Shown one piece after another: positions 8,611 through 17,769 of a DNA stretch of 64,000 nucleotides (positions are counted from its first letter, which is position 1; each line of letters starts with the position of its first letter). The notes under the pieces are model-generated. The model was not told the origin of the DNA. It was given only the letters and a program-made list of their open reading frames with translations, and searched no databases. The stretch lies in the NCBI GenBank assembly GCA_016223085.1, contig JACRPS010000003.1:685666-749665 (forward strand), written 5' to 3'. Origin of the DNA: Chloroflexota bacterium (lineage in GTDB: Bacteria; Chloroflexota; Anaerolineae; Aggregatilineales; Phototrophicaceae). A program made the position numbers and the translations under genes.

Positions 8611-9972
8611 CTACGCTTCCGCCCCTGCCGGCGCTTCTTCCGGCCCCGGTCGCACGTGGCGGATGGCCGCCAGCAGCAGCGCCGCCATCACCGCCCCGCC
8701 GATCAGGAATGGCGCGGTTGACCCCAGCCCCTGGAACAGCGCCCCGCCCAGCACCGGCGTGATGGCGTTGGCCGCGCTGACCAGCGACGAACTCACGCCC
8801 AGCGTGCCGCCGATGTGCGCCGCGCTGGTGCGTTTGGTAATCAGGCTGTTGATGCTGGGCGACAGAATCGCGCCACCGATGGCCGCCGGAATCATCGCCG
8901 CCATGATCCAGCCGAAGCCCAGCCAACCACGATTCTGGTCGTCTGGCAACGGCACGTTGACCGACTCGCCGGCGCGGGTATCGCTCTGCGACAGTTCGCG
9001 CAGCATCTCCGCTTTCGAGTACCAGGGCACGGTCTGCGGCGGCGTGACCGCCGTCATCGTCAGTCCCAGCGCCAGCAGCCCCAGCCCGGCGTAAATCAGC
9101 CTGCGGTCGCCGTACCTGCGCGACCATACGCCAATGTATTTCCCCTGCACCAGCACCAGGATAATCCCTACAAACAGGAACAGCAGCGCGTTGCCAGACG
9201 CATTCATGCCCAGCCGCGTCAGACTGAACAGCGCCAGCAGGCTTTCAAAGCCGCCGAACACCACCTGCTGCAGGAACATCAACGCCAGTAGCGCCCCGAT
9301 CAGCGGATTACGCAGCGCGGTCAGGATATTACGGATAACGTTGGTGGCCGGGCGAACGGTTTGGCTTTTGCCACGCCGGTCGGCGGGCAGCGTTTCCTCA
9401 AACCAGAAGGCCGTGAGCAGCACCGACAGCAGCGAAAACCCCGCCGCGATCAACGCCGGTACGTGATAATCGTTGTTGCTGGCGACCAGCGCGATTCCCG
9501 CAATCGCCGGGCCAAGCGTGAACCCCAGCCCGAAGGCCGCCCCGATCAGCCCCAACCCCTGTGTCCGCGTCCGTTCGGTGGTGCTGTCGGTGATGGCCGC
9601 CTGCGCCACGACAATGTTGCCGCCGGTCAGCCCATCAATGATGCGGGACAGGAACACCAGCGGCAGCGCGTTGGCGACGCCCAGCAGCAGGAATCCGGCG
9701 AATGTGCCAAGCTGGCTGACGATCAGCACCGGCTTGCGCCCGTAACGGTCGGACAGCGAACCGAGGATTGGCCCGCCGACCAACTGCATCAGCGGGTAGG
9801 CGGCCTGCATCAGCCCGACAGTGAAGGCATCCGCGCCAAAGGCCGCCGCGTACAGCGGCAGCAGCGGGATGATGATCGTCAGACCGAGCAGGTCTACCAG
9901 AACAATGATAAAAATGGGCAAAATCCGTTTGAAATCAAGTTTATCGGCAGAGGTGGCTGTTGCCTGAGCCAT
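8611..9972 (-). CDS. MFS transporter (TetA-like)
   Basis: A 453-residue major facilitator with about 12 membrane segments. The loop 2-3 signature GSLSDRYGRKPVL and the alternating Gly-rich helices match the drug:proton antiporter group that includes TetA-like exporters. A hydrophilic insertion of about 50 residues (around WYSKAEMLRELSQSD) sits between late helices, which is longer than usual. The start at 9972 is fixed by a GAAGGA ribosome site; an upstream ATG at 10002 is less likely. Substrate unknown. Confidence 0.85.
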   Translation of the reverse strand: MAQATATSADKLDFKRILPIFIIVLVDLLGLTIIIPLLPLYAAAFGADAFTVGLMQAAYPLMQLVGGPILGSLSDRYGRKPVLIVSQLGTFAGFLLLGVANALPLVFLSRIIDGLTGGNIVVAQAAITDSTTERTRTQGLGLIGAAFGLGFTLGPAIAGIALVASNNDYHVPALIAAGFSLLSVLLTAFWFEETLPADRRGKSQTVRPATNVIRNILTALRNPLIGALLALMFLQQVVFGGFESLLALFSLTRLGMNASGNALLFLFVGIILVLVQGKYIGVWSRRYGDRRLIYAGLGLLALGLTMTAVTPPQTVPWYSKAEMLRELSQSDTRAGESVNVPLPDDQNRGWLGFGWIMAAMIPAAIGGAILSPSINSLITKRTSAAHIGGTLGVSSSLVSAANAITPVLGGALFQGLGSTAPFLIGGAVMAALLLAAIRHVRPGPEEAPAGAEA

Positions 9973-10100
9973 ACATATTGTTCCTTCAAAAGTGCTGTTC
10001 AAAAAGAAACGGGCAAATCGCCCGCGCTTCCGTTATGCTGTCACCGCCAACAACTATACCAAACCGACAGGCGAACTGGCGATACTTTTCACAATGAATC

Positions 10101-10180
10101 GTAGGGGCGGCCCTGCGTGGCCGCCCCGATAAACCCGCTTTCCCTATCGGCGGTGTAGGGGCGACGCACGTCGCCCCTAC
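10101..10180. repeat. Two GTAGGG-armed palindromes
   Basis: GTAGGGGCGGCC paired with GGCCGCCCC (10101-10128), and GTAGGGGCGACG paired with CGTCGCCCCTAC (10155-10180). Stems differ internally but each is self-complementary. Confidence 0.7.
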
Positions 10181-10227
10181 AAACTTCACTCGACACTCGC
10201 CAAATCGGAACTCAGAACTAACTGCCC

Positions 10228-13200
10228 TTACCGCTCCACCCGGAACGGCACTTCATACGGCGCTTGCAGGAAGCCTGCCCCCTGCACGATCACCAGCCGC
10301 AGCCGGTAATCCCCCGGCGTCAGTCCCGGCACGTACAGATTCTCAAGCTGGCCGTTCACCACGTTCTCGGTATGGATTGTGCCGATGGTCGTCCAGTCGC
10401 CCAGCGACCCGCCGATCACTTCCAGCTTATAGTAATGCTGGCCGTCGTTGGGGAACTGCACCGTGCCGATGATCGGCGTCTCCTGCGTTAGCACCTGCCC
10501 CGGCGCCGGTGACGTGATGATCGCGGTTGTCACCGTTGGGCCGTACTGCTGGCCGCCGCCTTGCAGCAGTTCCGGTGAGCAGGCCACCGTCGGCAGGAAC
10601 GCCAGGTTATTGTTGCGCGCGTACTGCTCGGCAGAAATAGCGTCGTCCGGCACGGGCGGCGGCGCGATGAACAGTTGATCCTGCGCGCCCATGCTGCGCG
10701 CCGTCGCATCCAGACTGACCGGCACCTGGCAGTACAGCGGCGGTGGCGGCACCGGCTGGCCGGGCGCGACCGGGAACTGGATGGCGCTGGCGATGCCGGG
10801 GTTCAGCCGGTACACCAGCACCCGGAACACGCTGGGCGACACCTCCTGCAGCGCCGGCTGGTTCGGGTCAATCGGCGGCTCCTGCGATGGCTGCGCCGGC
10901 GGGTAATACAGATTGCCGTTTTCATCCGGGATGGCCGCCGGGCTGTCCAGGAACCACTCGTTAAAGCGGCGGCAGTCGGTCGCCGGGTCCTGCAGGCTGC
11001 GCACGTCGCAGATTTCCCGCAGCGACACCCCCTGCGGCGGCTCCTGCTGGTCCGGGAACAACTGCCCATTCACGGCGAAATCGGCCAGAAAATCCTGGTT
11101 GTTGTAGATCGTTGTGAAGACCGTGTTCCAGATTGGCGCGGCGCCGGTCAACCCCGACGTATTCACCATCGGTTCGCCCCGGCTGTTGCCCACCCACACG
11201 CCAACCGCCACGTTGCGGGTGTAGCCGACCGTCCAGTTGTCCTTCACGTCGTTGGTTGTGCCGGTTTTGACCGACGTGGCAATCCCCGGCGTGTACAGCG
11301 GGCTGTTGCTGCCCATCGCGGCGCTGCGGGCAGCGTTGTCGCCCAGAATGTCGCTGATGATAAAGCTGATGCGTGGGTCGAGCACCGGCCTGCCCAGCCC
11401 GGACTGGCTGACCGTATTGCCGGTGGCGTTGCCGCGCGGGCACTGGTTTTCGTACTGGTACAGGATGTTGTCGTCGTTATCCACCACACACAGGATACCC
11501 GTCGCGGGGACGCGCAGGCCGCTGTTAGCGAACACCGCGAAGGCGTTGGTGAATTCCAGCAGCGTCACTTCGCCACCGCCCAGTGTCAGCGATAGCCCGT
11601 ACTGGCTGGCATCACTGCTCAGGCTTTCCACACCCACCCGCCGCATCATGGCGAGCAGGCTTTCCACACCTACCCTGCGCAGCGTTTGCACCGCCGGGAT
11701 GTTGTAGCTGTTTGCCAGCGCGTAGCGCATGGTCATTGGCCCGTGAAAGCTGCGGTCATAGTTCACCGGCACGTATGGCTCCTGCCCTGGCAAACCGATT
11801 CGTGTCGGCACGTCCCAGATCACGTCACCGGGCGTCATGCCGGCTTCCATCGCGGCGGAATACGTGAACGGCTTCATCGTGCTGCCCGGCTGGCGCGGCG
11901 ACACCGCCACGTTCACGCGCCCGTCAATCGCGTCGTTGTTGTAGTCCACGCTGCCCACCATCGCCAGGATTTCGCCCGTGATCGGCTTCAGCACAACCGT
12001 CGCGGCGTTGCTCACGTTGTTGGCCGTCAGCCGGGCGATCTGCGCCTGCATCGCTTGCAGCACCATCTCGTTCAAATCAAGATCGAGCGTGGTGTACACG
12101 CGTAGCCCGCCTTTGGCGATCTGTTCCGGGCTGTAGCCCAGTTCCGTCATCAGCCGTTCCAGTTCGTTCTGCGCGTACACGGTGAAATGTGGCGCTTTCA
12201 GCGATACCGCCGGCGAAACGTAGGTCAGGCCCTGCCGCAGCGCCTCGTTTTTCTGTTCCTCGGTGATGAACCCTTTCAGCACCATCCGGTCGAGCACCAG
12301 CCGCCAGCGGGCGGCGACCGCCTCCTGAATCGCCGGGTCGGGGTTCAGCGGGTCGAGTTCGGCGGGCGCCTGGGGCAGCGCCGCCAGCAGCGCGGCCTCG
12401 CCCAGCGTCAGTTCGCTGACCGACTTGCCGAAGAAGGTCTGCGCGGCAGCTTCCGCCCCGTAAGCCAGGTTGCCGTAGTAAATTTCGTTCAGGTACATCT
12501 CCAGGATGTCCTGCTTGCTCATCCGCTGCGTCAGCACCAGCGCCAGCAGGATTTCCTCCACCTTGCGCTGCACGCTGCGTTCGGCGCGGTATTCGTAGCT
12601 GAACAGCACGTTGCGCACCAACTGCTGCGTGATCGTGCTGCCGCCGGTCGAACGTCCGCCGATGCCGATATACTGGGCGAAAGCGCGCAGTGTCGCGGCG
12701 GGGTCAATTCCGGGGTTCGTCCAGAAGTTGTCGTCCTCGATGGCGATGGTCGCGTCAATCAGGCTTTGTGGGAAGCTGGCATAGTCCACATTGGTGCGGC
12801 GGCCTTCGTTAAAGACCTCGTACAACTGCCGCCCTTCGCGGTCGTAAAAGAACGTGCTCTGAAAGTTCTGGTAGGTTTCGACCGCTTTTAGCCGTTCGTT
12901 CGCCAGCGCCTCGACGCGGTTTACGCCCCAGATGCTTAAGCCCGCCGCCAGCAGCGTCGAGCCGCCGCAGAAGATCGCCAGAAAGCCGACGATCACCCAC
13001 ACGCACCCCGGCGCGCAGCCCAGGATGCGGCGCGGGCGTGCCTGCGCCTGCCGGGGTGGCAGCGCCGGCTTGGGCGCAGCGCCGGTTTGCGGCGCGGGTG
13101 GCACGTAGCCCGGCTGCTGTGGATAGGTCGGCTGTGCCGGGCGGGCGAACCGCTGCTGTTCGACCGGCATGGTCGGCTGGTTGTACGACGACACATTGTG

Positions 13201-13521
13201 CGGCATGGTCTGCTGCATCTCCACCCGCTGGTGGCGCTGCGTCAGGCCGGGCGCAAAATCCGGGTTTGGATCCAGCCCGCCGCTGCCCGGCAGCGTACGC
13301 TGCGTATCACGCGGGGGGATCGGCGCGTCGTCCTCGTCATCGGACGTGACCGGCATGGTCGGCATGTTCCGCGCGTCCTGCGCGTTCGCCGCGTTCCACA
13401 GGTCATCGGTTTCGTCGTCGTCCGGCTCGCGGTAATCATCGGTTTTGGGTAAATGAAACGGAACGTCATCATCCTCGGTTTCACGAGGATCGTCCGGGAT
13501 ATAATCGTGTTCGTCAGGCAT
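10228..13521 (-). CDS. Class A penicillin-binding protein (GT51 + transpeptidase)
   Basis: A 1097-residue bifunctional peptidoglycan synthase. Residues 1-165 are a cytoplasmic Asp/Pro/Gln-rich tail, longer than usual. One membrane span follows (VWVIVGFLAIFCGG region). The GT51 domain shows IAIEDDNFW with the catalytic Glu and GGSTITQQLVRN. The transpeptidase domain shows the three penicillin-binding motifs: SxxK in PGSTMKPF, SxN in ANSYNIPA and KTG in SVKTGTTND. The C-terminal 250 residues are Pro-rich and end in a beta-sandwich-like region (residues about 1000-1097), probably extracellular. It polymerises and crosslinks peptidoglycan. Confidence 0.93.
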   Translation of the reverse strand: MPDEHDYIPDDPRETEDDDVPFHLPKTDDYREPDDDETDDLWNAANAQDARNMPTMPVTSDDEDDAPIPPRDTQRTLPGSGGLDPNPDFAPGLTQRHQRVEMQQTMPHNVSSYNQPTMPVEQQRFARPAQPTYPQQPGYVPPAPQTGAAPKPALPPRQAQARPRRILGCAPGCVWVIVGFLAIFCGGSTLLAAGLSIWGVNRVEALANERLKAVETYQNFQSTFFYDREGRQLYEVFNEGRRTNVDYASFPQSLIDATIAIEDDNFWTNPGIDPAATLRAFAQYIGIGGRSTGGSTITQQLVRNVLFSYEYRAERSVQRKVEEILLALVLTQRMSKQDILEMYLNEIYYGNLAYGAEAAAQTFFGKSVSELTLGEAALLAALPQAPAELDPLNPDPAIQEAVAARWRLVLDRMVLKGFITEEQKNEALRQGLTYVSPAVSLKAPHFTVYAQNELERLMTELGYSPEQIAKGGLRVYTTLDLDLNEMVLQAMQAQIARLTANNVSNAATVVLKPITGEILAMVGSVDYNNDAIDGRVNVAVSPRQPGSTMKPFTYSAAMEAGMTPGDVIWDVPTRIGLPGQEPYVPVNYDRSFHGPMTMRYALANSYNIPAVQTLRRVGVESLLAMMRRVGVESLSSDASQYGLSLTLGGGEVTLLEFTNAFAVFANSGLRVPATGILCVVDNDDNILYQYENQCPRGNATGNTVSQSGLGRPVLDPRISFIISDILGDNAARSAAMGSNSPLYTPGIATSVKTGTTNDVKDNWTVGYTRNVAVGVWVGNSRGEPMVNTSGLTGAAPIWNTVFTTIYNNQDFLADFAVNGQLFPDQQEPPQGVSLREICDVRSLQDPATDCRRFNEWFLDSPAAIPDENGNLYYPPAQPSQEPPIDPNQPALQEVSPSVFRVLVYRLNPGIASAIQFPVAPGQPVPPPPLYCQVPVSLDATARSMGAQDQLFIAPPPVPDDAISAEQYARNNNLAFLPTVACSPELLQGGGQQYGPTVTTAIITSPAPGQVLTQETPIIGTVQFPNDGQHYYKLEVIGGSLGDWTTIGTIHTENVVNGQLENLYVPGLTPGDYRLRLVIVQGAGFLQAPYEVPFRVER

Positions 13522-13850
13522 TCAGGGCCGCTCCAAAGGTTACTTGCATGGTTGTATTGTATAACGTCGGGGTTAAAATCGTCTATGATGCTTACCCCAC
13601 GCGCGGGGAACGCCTGCCTGACGCTCCATTCGCGTGTGCAATGTTACGCTGTGTCAGCCGCCTTCAGGCGGCTTTTTCCCATTGCCGGAGACTTGAATCT
13701 CCGGCGCTCGCGCTACCGGCCACAGGCTGCCAGCTAACCGCCACCACCAGAATCCGCGTATACTGGAAGCATCACGATCTTTTTAGGAATTGTTGAACCG
13801 TTATCGGCTATACTGGTGTAAATCCGAAAATGGTAACCGAAAGGAACGGC
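13522..13850. other. Intergenic region between divergent genes
   Basis: About 330 bases. It contains the terminator-like hairpin at 13656-13677 and a second hairpin with arms GCCGGAGA and TCTCCGGC around a TTGAA-like loop (about 13684-13706). Promoters for both flanking genes must lie here, but none is clear by eye. Confidence 0.4.
13656..13677 (+). terminator. Hairpin with T-tract
   Basis: AGCCGCC-TTCA-GGCGGCT followed by TTTT. It has terminator form, but it also matches the local TTC(C)A-loop hairpin family, so it may be a repeat. Confidence 0.5.
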
Positions 13851-14447
13851 GTGTTGTCCTCCACGCCTGCCACGACCTCAACCGCACTCCCCTACCCCGC
13901 CGGACTGGTGCGGACGCTGCTGCGCGCCCCGTTGCTGCTGTACCGGATGGGGCTGGGCGACGCGCTGAACGCCATTCACATCCTCGTGCTGGTTACGCGC
14001 GGTCGCACCAGCGGCCTGCCGCGCTTTACGCCCATCGAATACCGGCGGCACGGCAGCAAAATCTACCTCGTCTCCGGCTGGGGCACGCGCCCCAACTGGC
14101 TGCAAAACCTGCTGGCGAATCCGCTGGCTACCGTCCAGCTCGGCAGCCACGCCCAGGCCGCGCGGGCGCAGTTGGTCACGGACCCCGCCGAGTCGCTGCG
14201 GGCACTGTACCTGTTCCGCCGCACCGCGCCGGGGCGCTACGATACCGTCCTCAGCTACGTTATAGACGAATCGGTGTCGTCGAAAACCCTGCCGAACCTG
14301 TCCAGCCAGTTCACCATTGTGCGGCTCGATTTAACCTCCGAACTGCCGCTGCTGCCCGGCGTCCCCCGCGATCTGACCTGGCTGCCGCCGCTGCTGCTGG
14401 CCGGGCTGGTGACGCTGCTGGTACTTCCCCGCCGGCGAAAGGGTTAA
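13851..14447 (+). CDS. F420-dependent (deazaflavin) nitroreductase-family protein
   Basis: A 198-residue protein of the DUF385/deazaflavin-dependent nitroreductase family. The core segments are LVTRGRTSGLPRFTPIEYRR, YLVSGWGTRPNWLQNLLANP and the RALYLFRR region; the GxxxPNWxxNLxxNP pattern is the family hallmark. It probably binds F420H2 or a related flavin cofactor. The C-terminus carries a hydrophobic segment (LLLAGLVTLLVLP), suggesting membrane attachment. The GTG start at 13851 has a good AAAGGA site; ATG 13830, with no clear site, is the alternative. It is followed four bases later by the TPR gene. Confidence 0.75.
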   Translation: MLSSTPATTSTALPYPAGLVRTLLRAPLLLYRMGLGDALNAIHILVLVTRGRTSGLPRFTPIEYRRHGSKIYLVSGWGTRPNWLQNLLANPLATVQLGSHAQAARAQLVTDPAESLRALYLFRRTAPGRYDTVLSYVIDESVSSKTLPNLSSQFTIVRLDLTSELPLLPGVPRDLTWLPPLLLAGLVTLLVLPRRRKG

Positions 14448-14450
14448 CCG

Positions 14451-15389
14451 ATGGAATCGGGCGACCACACCCATCTGCTGCGCCGCGTGCGCGAGGCGCT
14501 CCAGCGCGGCAATTACGCCGAAGCCGTCATCGGCCTCAAACAGGCCGCCGACGCCGCCCGCGCCGAGGGCGATCTCGCTACCGCCGGGCGTCACCTCGGC
14601 AATCTGGCACTGATCTACTACCAGCGCCTCCAGCGGCCTGACCTGGCGCTGCGTTATTTCGAGCAGGCGCTTGCCAGCGCCCGCGCCGAAGGCGACCGCC
14701 TGACAGAAGACGGTATCCTCGGCAACATGGGCAACATCCTGCGCGAACTGGGGCGGTATGACGAGGCCATCGAGTATCTCAACAACGCGCTGCTGATCGC
14801 GCAGGAAATCGGCGACGTGCGCGGGCGCGGCATCTGGCTGTCGAACCTGGGGCTGGTTTATGACGATCTCAAACGCCTGCCGGAAGCCATTGAAGTTCAC
14901 AGGGAGGCAGTCGCCGTTGCCCGCCAGTTGCGCGACCAGCGCGGCCTGACCGGGCGGCTTGGCAACTTGGGCAACAGCTATCTGGCCGCCGGGCAGCACG
15001 CCGAGGCGCTCAAGTGTTTTCACGAAACGGTGGCGATCTATCAGGAACTGGGCGACAAGCAGGCCGCCGCGCTGCGCCAGGGGATTATCGGCAACATCTA
15101 CAGCGAACTGGGCCGCACGTCCCCGTCCGACTTTGAAGCCAACCTGTGTTTTGACCTGGCGCTGGACGCCTATAACCGGACGCTCGTCATGGCGCGTGAA
15201 CTGGGCGATCTGGCCGCCGAGGCGGAACTGCTCGGCAGTCTGGGCAACGTGTATGGCAACATGGGCAACTACCCGCAGGCGATTGACCATTTCAGTGCCG
15301 CCTACCGCCTGTTCGCGCGGCTGGGCCTGTCCGACCGCCTGCCGCACCTTCAGCACAACATCGAACTGGCACAGACCTATCTGAAGTAG
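14451..15389 (+). CDS. TPR-repeat protein
   Basis: A 312-residue protein made almost wholly of about seven tetratricopeptide repeats of the LGN/Rap type, each with a G-N-L or G-N-M-G-N turn (LGNLALIYYQ, LGNMGNILREL, LSNLGLVYDDL, LGNLGNSYLAA, GIIGNIYSEL, LGSLGNVYGNM). It is a protein-interaction scaffold, probably cytoplasmic, as no signal peptide is seen. It starts four bases after the previous stop, so it is in the same operon. Its partner is unknown. Confidence 0.85.
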   Translation: MESGDHTHLLRRVREALQRGNYAEAVIGLKQAADAARAEGDLATAGRHLGNLALIYYQRLQRPDLALRYFEQALASARAEGDRLTEDGILGNMGNILRELGRYDEAIEYLNNALLIAQEIGDVRGRGIWLSNLGLVYDDLKRLPEAIEVHREAVAVARQLRDQRGLTGRLGNLGNSYLAAGQHAEALKCFHETVAIYQELGDKQAAALRQGIIGNIYSELGRTSPSDFEANLCFDLALDAYNRTLVMARELGDLAAEAELLGSLGNVYGNMGNYPQAIDHFSAAYRLFARLGLSDRLPHLQHNIELAQTYLK

Positions 15390-15471
15390 TCACTGATTGG
15401 AAGGTCCCGCCCTTAATCCGCTGTTCTCTGTATGAATTGGCAACTGGTGACTGGAAACTGGAAACTGAAGC

Positions 15472-16521
15472 ATGGACGCTGTGGTCAGCAGTCTGTCCCA
15501 CGTCTGGACAATCGTCGTTTCCGTCTATCTAATCGTGCTGGTTTTGCTGTTTGTCGCCGGGCGTGTCGCGCCGGATTCCGGCCTGCGCGGCCTCGCCACC
15601 AGCCTGATGTACCGCCTGTTTTTCCTGGCTGCGCTGCTGCTGATCCCTGGTCTGTGGTTTGGCCGCTGGCTGCTGGCGCTGGCGCTGCTGCTCCCGATTG
15701 TGTCGCTGGCCTGGTACTACGCGCCGCGCTTCGTCCGGCGGGCGCGGGCGACGCGCCGTGTCCGCGGCGCGCTGCGGGTGGCGACTTTTAACATCGAAAA
15801 GGCTGAAACCAACCCGGCGGCCATCGTCCGCATCATCCGCCAGATGAACGCCGATATTGTTGCGATTCAGGAACTCAGCCAGACCGCCGCCGACTGCTTC
15901 CTGACCACCTTAAACGACCTCTACCCGCACAAGGCGCTGCATCCCCAGCCCGACCCGTACATCGGGCAGGGAGTCCTCAGCCGCTTCCCCATTTTGGCGG
16001 AAGAATACTGGTATCATCCCGAACTGGCCTATTCGCTTGGTCACATGCGGGTGGAACTGGACCTCAACGGCACGCGGGTGGCGCTCTACAACAGCCACCC
16101 GGCGACGCCCGTTTCCTGGGTGAAGGGCTTCACTACCCACGCCCACCGCTTTGAGATCGCCGAAGTGCTGAACCGCGCCGGCGGGGAATCCTGCCCGGTC
16201 ATCATCGCCGGCGACTTCAACATGACCACGCATTTTGAGGAATACCAGGCGATTGCCGCCCGCTATACTGATGCCTATCTGGCGGTGGGCGACGTGGGCT
16301 TTGGCTTCACCTATCCGGGGCGCGGCTGGTATCCGCTGCCGCCGTTCCTGCGGCTGGACTACATCTTTTACGACTCCAGCTTCCGGGGCTTGCGTGCGCG
16401 CGTCTGGCCGACCTGCGGCCCATCTGACCACTACCCGGTGCTGGCGGAACTGCTGCTGTACCCGCCCCCCAACCGCCGCACAAGAAAACGGCGTTTCCGG
16501 CTTGCCACCTTACGCCGCTGA
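15472..16521 (+). CDS. EEP-family membrane hydrolase, paralogue 2
   Basis: A 349-residue protein with three hydrophobic N-terminal segments (IVVSVYLIVLVLLFVAG, then LFFLAALLLIPGLWF, then ALALLLPIVSLAWYY) and an EEP domain. Landmarks are VATFNIEKA, IVAIQELSQ (metal-binding Glu), IIAGDFNMTTHFEEY and the terminal SDHYPVLAELL. It is closely similar to the gene directly after it (16591) and more distantly to 4090. The ribosome site is weak. The active site should lie outside the membrane if the N-terminus is cytoplasmic with three spans. Confidence 0.85.
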   Translation: MDAVVSSLSHVWTIVVSVYLIVLVLLFVAGRVAPDSGLRGLATSLMYRLFFLAALLLIPGLWFGRWLLALALLLPIVSLAWYYAPRFVRRARATRRVRGALRVATFNIEKAETNPAAIVRIIRQMNADIVAIQELSQTAADCFLTTLNDLYPHKALHPQPDPYIGQGVLSRFPILAEEYWYHPELAYSLGHMRVELDLNGTRVALYNSHPATPVSWVKGFTTHAHRFEIAEVLNRAGGESCPVIIAGDFNMTTHFEEYQAIAARYTDAYLAVGDVGFGFTYPGRGWYPLPPFLRLDYIFYDSSFRGLRARVWPTCGPSDHYPVLAELLLYPPPNRRTRKRRFRLATLRR

Positions 16522-16590
16522 AACATCTATCTGATTCCAATGCTCCTGCGCTATTGTTGAGCTAGCATACGGATAGCGGGAGATGTGCCG

Positions 16591-17580
16591 ATGAAGACTC
16601 TGGGCCGCCTGTGGGCCGGACTGGCTGTGTTTTATCTACTGGTACTGGCGGCGCTGGCAGTCGCGTCACTGGTGGCGCAGGCGACCGAAGCGCGCGGCCT
16701 GTTCGCCAGCCTGCTTTCGCTTCTCAGCTTCGCGGCCATCGTCCTGCTGCCGTTGGGCCTGTTGCTCGGCAGGCCGCGTCTGGCACTGCTGATGCTGCTG
16801 CCGGTGCTGGTGCTGGTGCTGTCCTACGGCCCACTGTTCCGCCCCCGCGCTGCCACCGCGCCGGACAACAGCTTCACCGTGCTGACGTTTAACATCCAAA
16901 TTGCCGCCCGGAACCCCGAATCGGTTGCGCAGGTTATCCGCGAGGCGGACGCCGACATCGTTGCGGTGCAGGAGTTGGGACAGCCGCCCGCCGATTATTT
17001 TCAGGCCAATCTGACCGACCTGTATCCCCATCAGGCGGTATATCCCCAGCAGGACGCTTATGCCGGGCAGGCTATCCTCAGCCGCTTTCCGATTCTCAGC
17101 GAGGAGTACTGGCGCGACCCGGAAACGGCCAACAAATACGGCCACCTGCGCGCCGATCTCGACCTCAACGGCACAACGCTGACGGTCTTCAGCACGCATC
17201 CCGTGCCGCCAGTTTCATTTGAGGATGGTTTGAAGATCAACGCGCACGGCACCGGAATTGACCGCGTGCTGGAACGCGCCCGCGCCGTTGCCGGGCCGGT
17301 CGTGCTGGTGGGCGACTTCAACATGACCGACCAGTTTGACGAGTACCACCAGATCACGCAGCACTTTACCGACGCCTTTCGCGCCGTCGGCCAGATCGGT
17401 TTTGGCTTCACCTTCCCGGCGGAAGGGCCAATGCCGCCCATCCTGCGGCTGGATTACGTCTTTTACAACGCCGGCGTACAGGGTGTTTCGGCAGAGGTCT
17501 ACCCCCGCACGGGCACGGCTGACCATCATCCGTTGCGCGCGCGTCTGTCGCTGGCGGCCAATCCCGCTTCAGGCGGCTAA
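16591..17580 (+). CDS. EEP-family membrane hydrolase, paralogue 3
   Basis: A 329-residue tandem duplicate of the preceding gene. It has three N-terminal membrane spans and an EEP domain with VLTFNIQIA, IVAVQELGQPPADYF, VLVGDFNMTDQFDEY and TADHHPLRA. The two share long stretches such as ILSRFPILSEEYW versus ILSRFPILAEEYW. ATG 16591 is chosen because GGGAG lies eight bases upstream; GTG 16585 is too close to it. The 60-base gap suggests one transcript with the upstream copy, but its own promoter cannot be excluded. Substrate unknown. Confidence 0.85.
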   Translation: MKTLGRLWAGLAVFYLLVLAALAVASLVAQATEARGLFASLLSLLSFAAIVLLPLGLLLGRPRLALLMLLPVLVLVLSYGPLFRPRAATAPDNSFTVLTFNIQIAARNPESVAQVIREADADIVAVQELGQPPADYFQANLTDLYPHQAVYPQQDAYAGQAILSRFPILSEEYWRDPETANKYGHLRADLDLNGTTLTVFSTHPVPPVSFEDGLKINAHGTGIDRVLERARAVAGPVVLVGDFNMTDQFDEYHQITQHFTDAFRAVGQIGFGFTFPAEGPMPPILRLDYVFYNAGVQGVSAEVYPRTGTADHHPLRARLSLAANPASGG

Positions 17581-17605
17581 GCGGTAAGTCTTTATGGTTA
17601 AGAAC

Positions 17606-17677
17606 CTATCCGTAAACCTCTTTTATTTGTCGGTAGGGGCACGGCATGCCGTGCCCCTACGAAGGGTTTATGGATAG
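17606..17677. mobile_element. MITE-like element, family A (72 bp core)
   Basis: Imperfect terminal inverted repeats CTATCCGTAAACC and GGGTTTATGGATAG flank a central palindrome (17633-17660, arms GTAGGGGCACGG). An almost identical 72-base copy lies at 45470-45541. No coding capacity. Confidence 0.65.
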
Positions 17678-17683
17678 ACACTA

Positions 17684-17769
17684 AATGAAAACCAATACAT
17701 GGATTTTTCGTAGGGGCGAACCGGCGGTTCGCCCCTACATTCCATGAATCTGTTTTCGGTCATCCATTA
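17684..17769. mobile_element. MITE-like element, family B
   Basis: Begins ATGAAAACCAATACAT, has a GTAGGGGCGAACC palindrome at 17710-17738 and ends GTTTTCGGTCATCCATTA. It overlaps the stop codon of the lipoprotein gene at 17767. It directly follows a family A copy, as at 6927-7066 and 21083-21232. Confidence 0.6.

Noticed and set aside
14331-15356. 341-codon open frame on the minus strand opposite the TPR gene
   Set aside because: A mirror of repeated TPR codons. No start site or motif.
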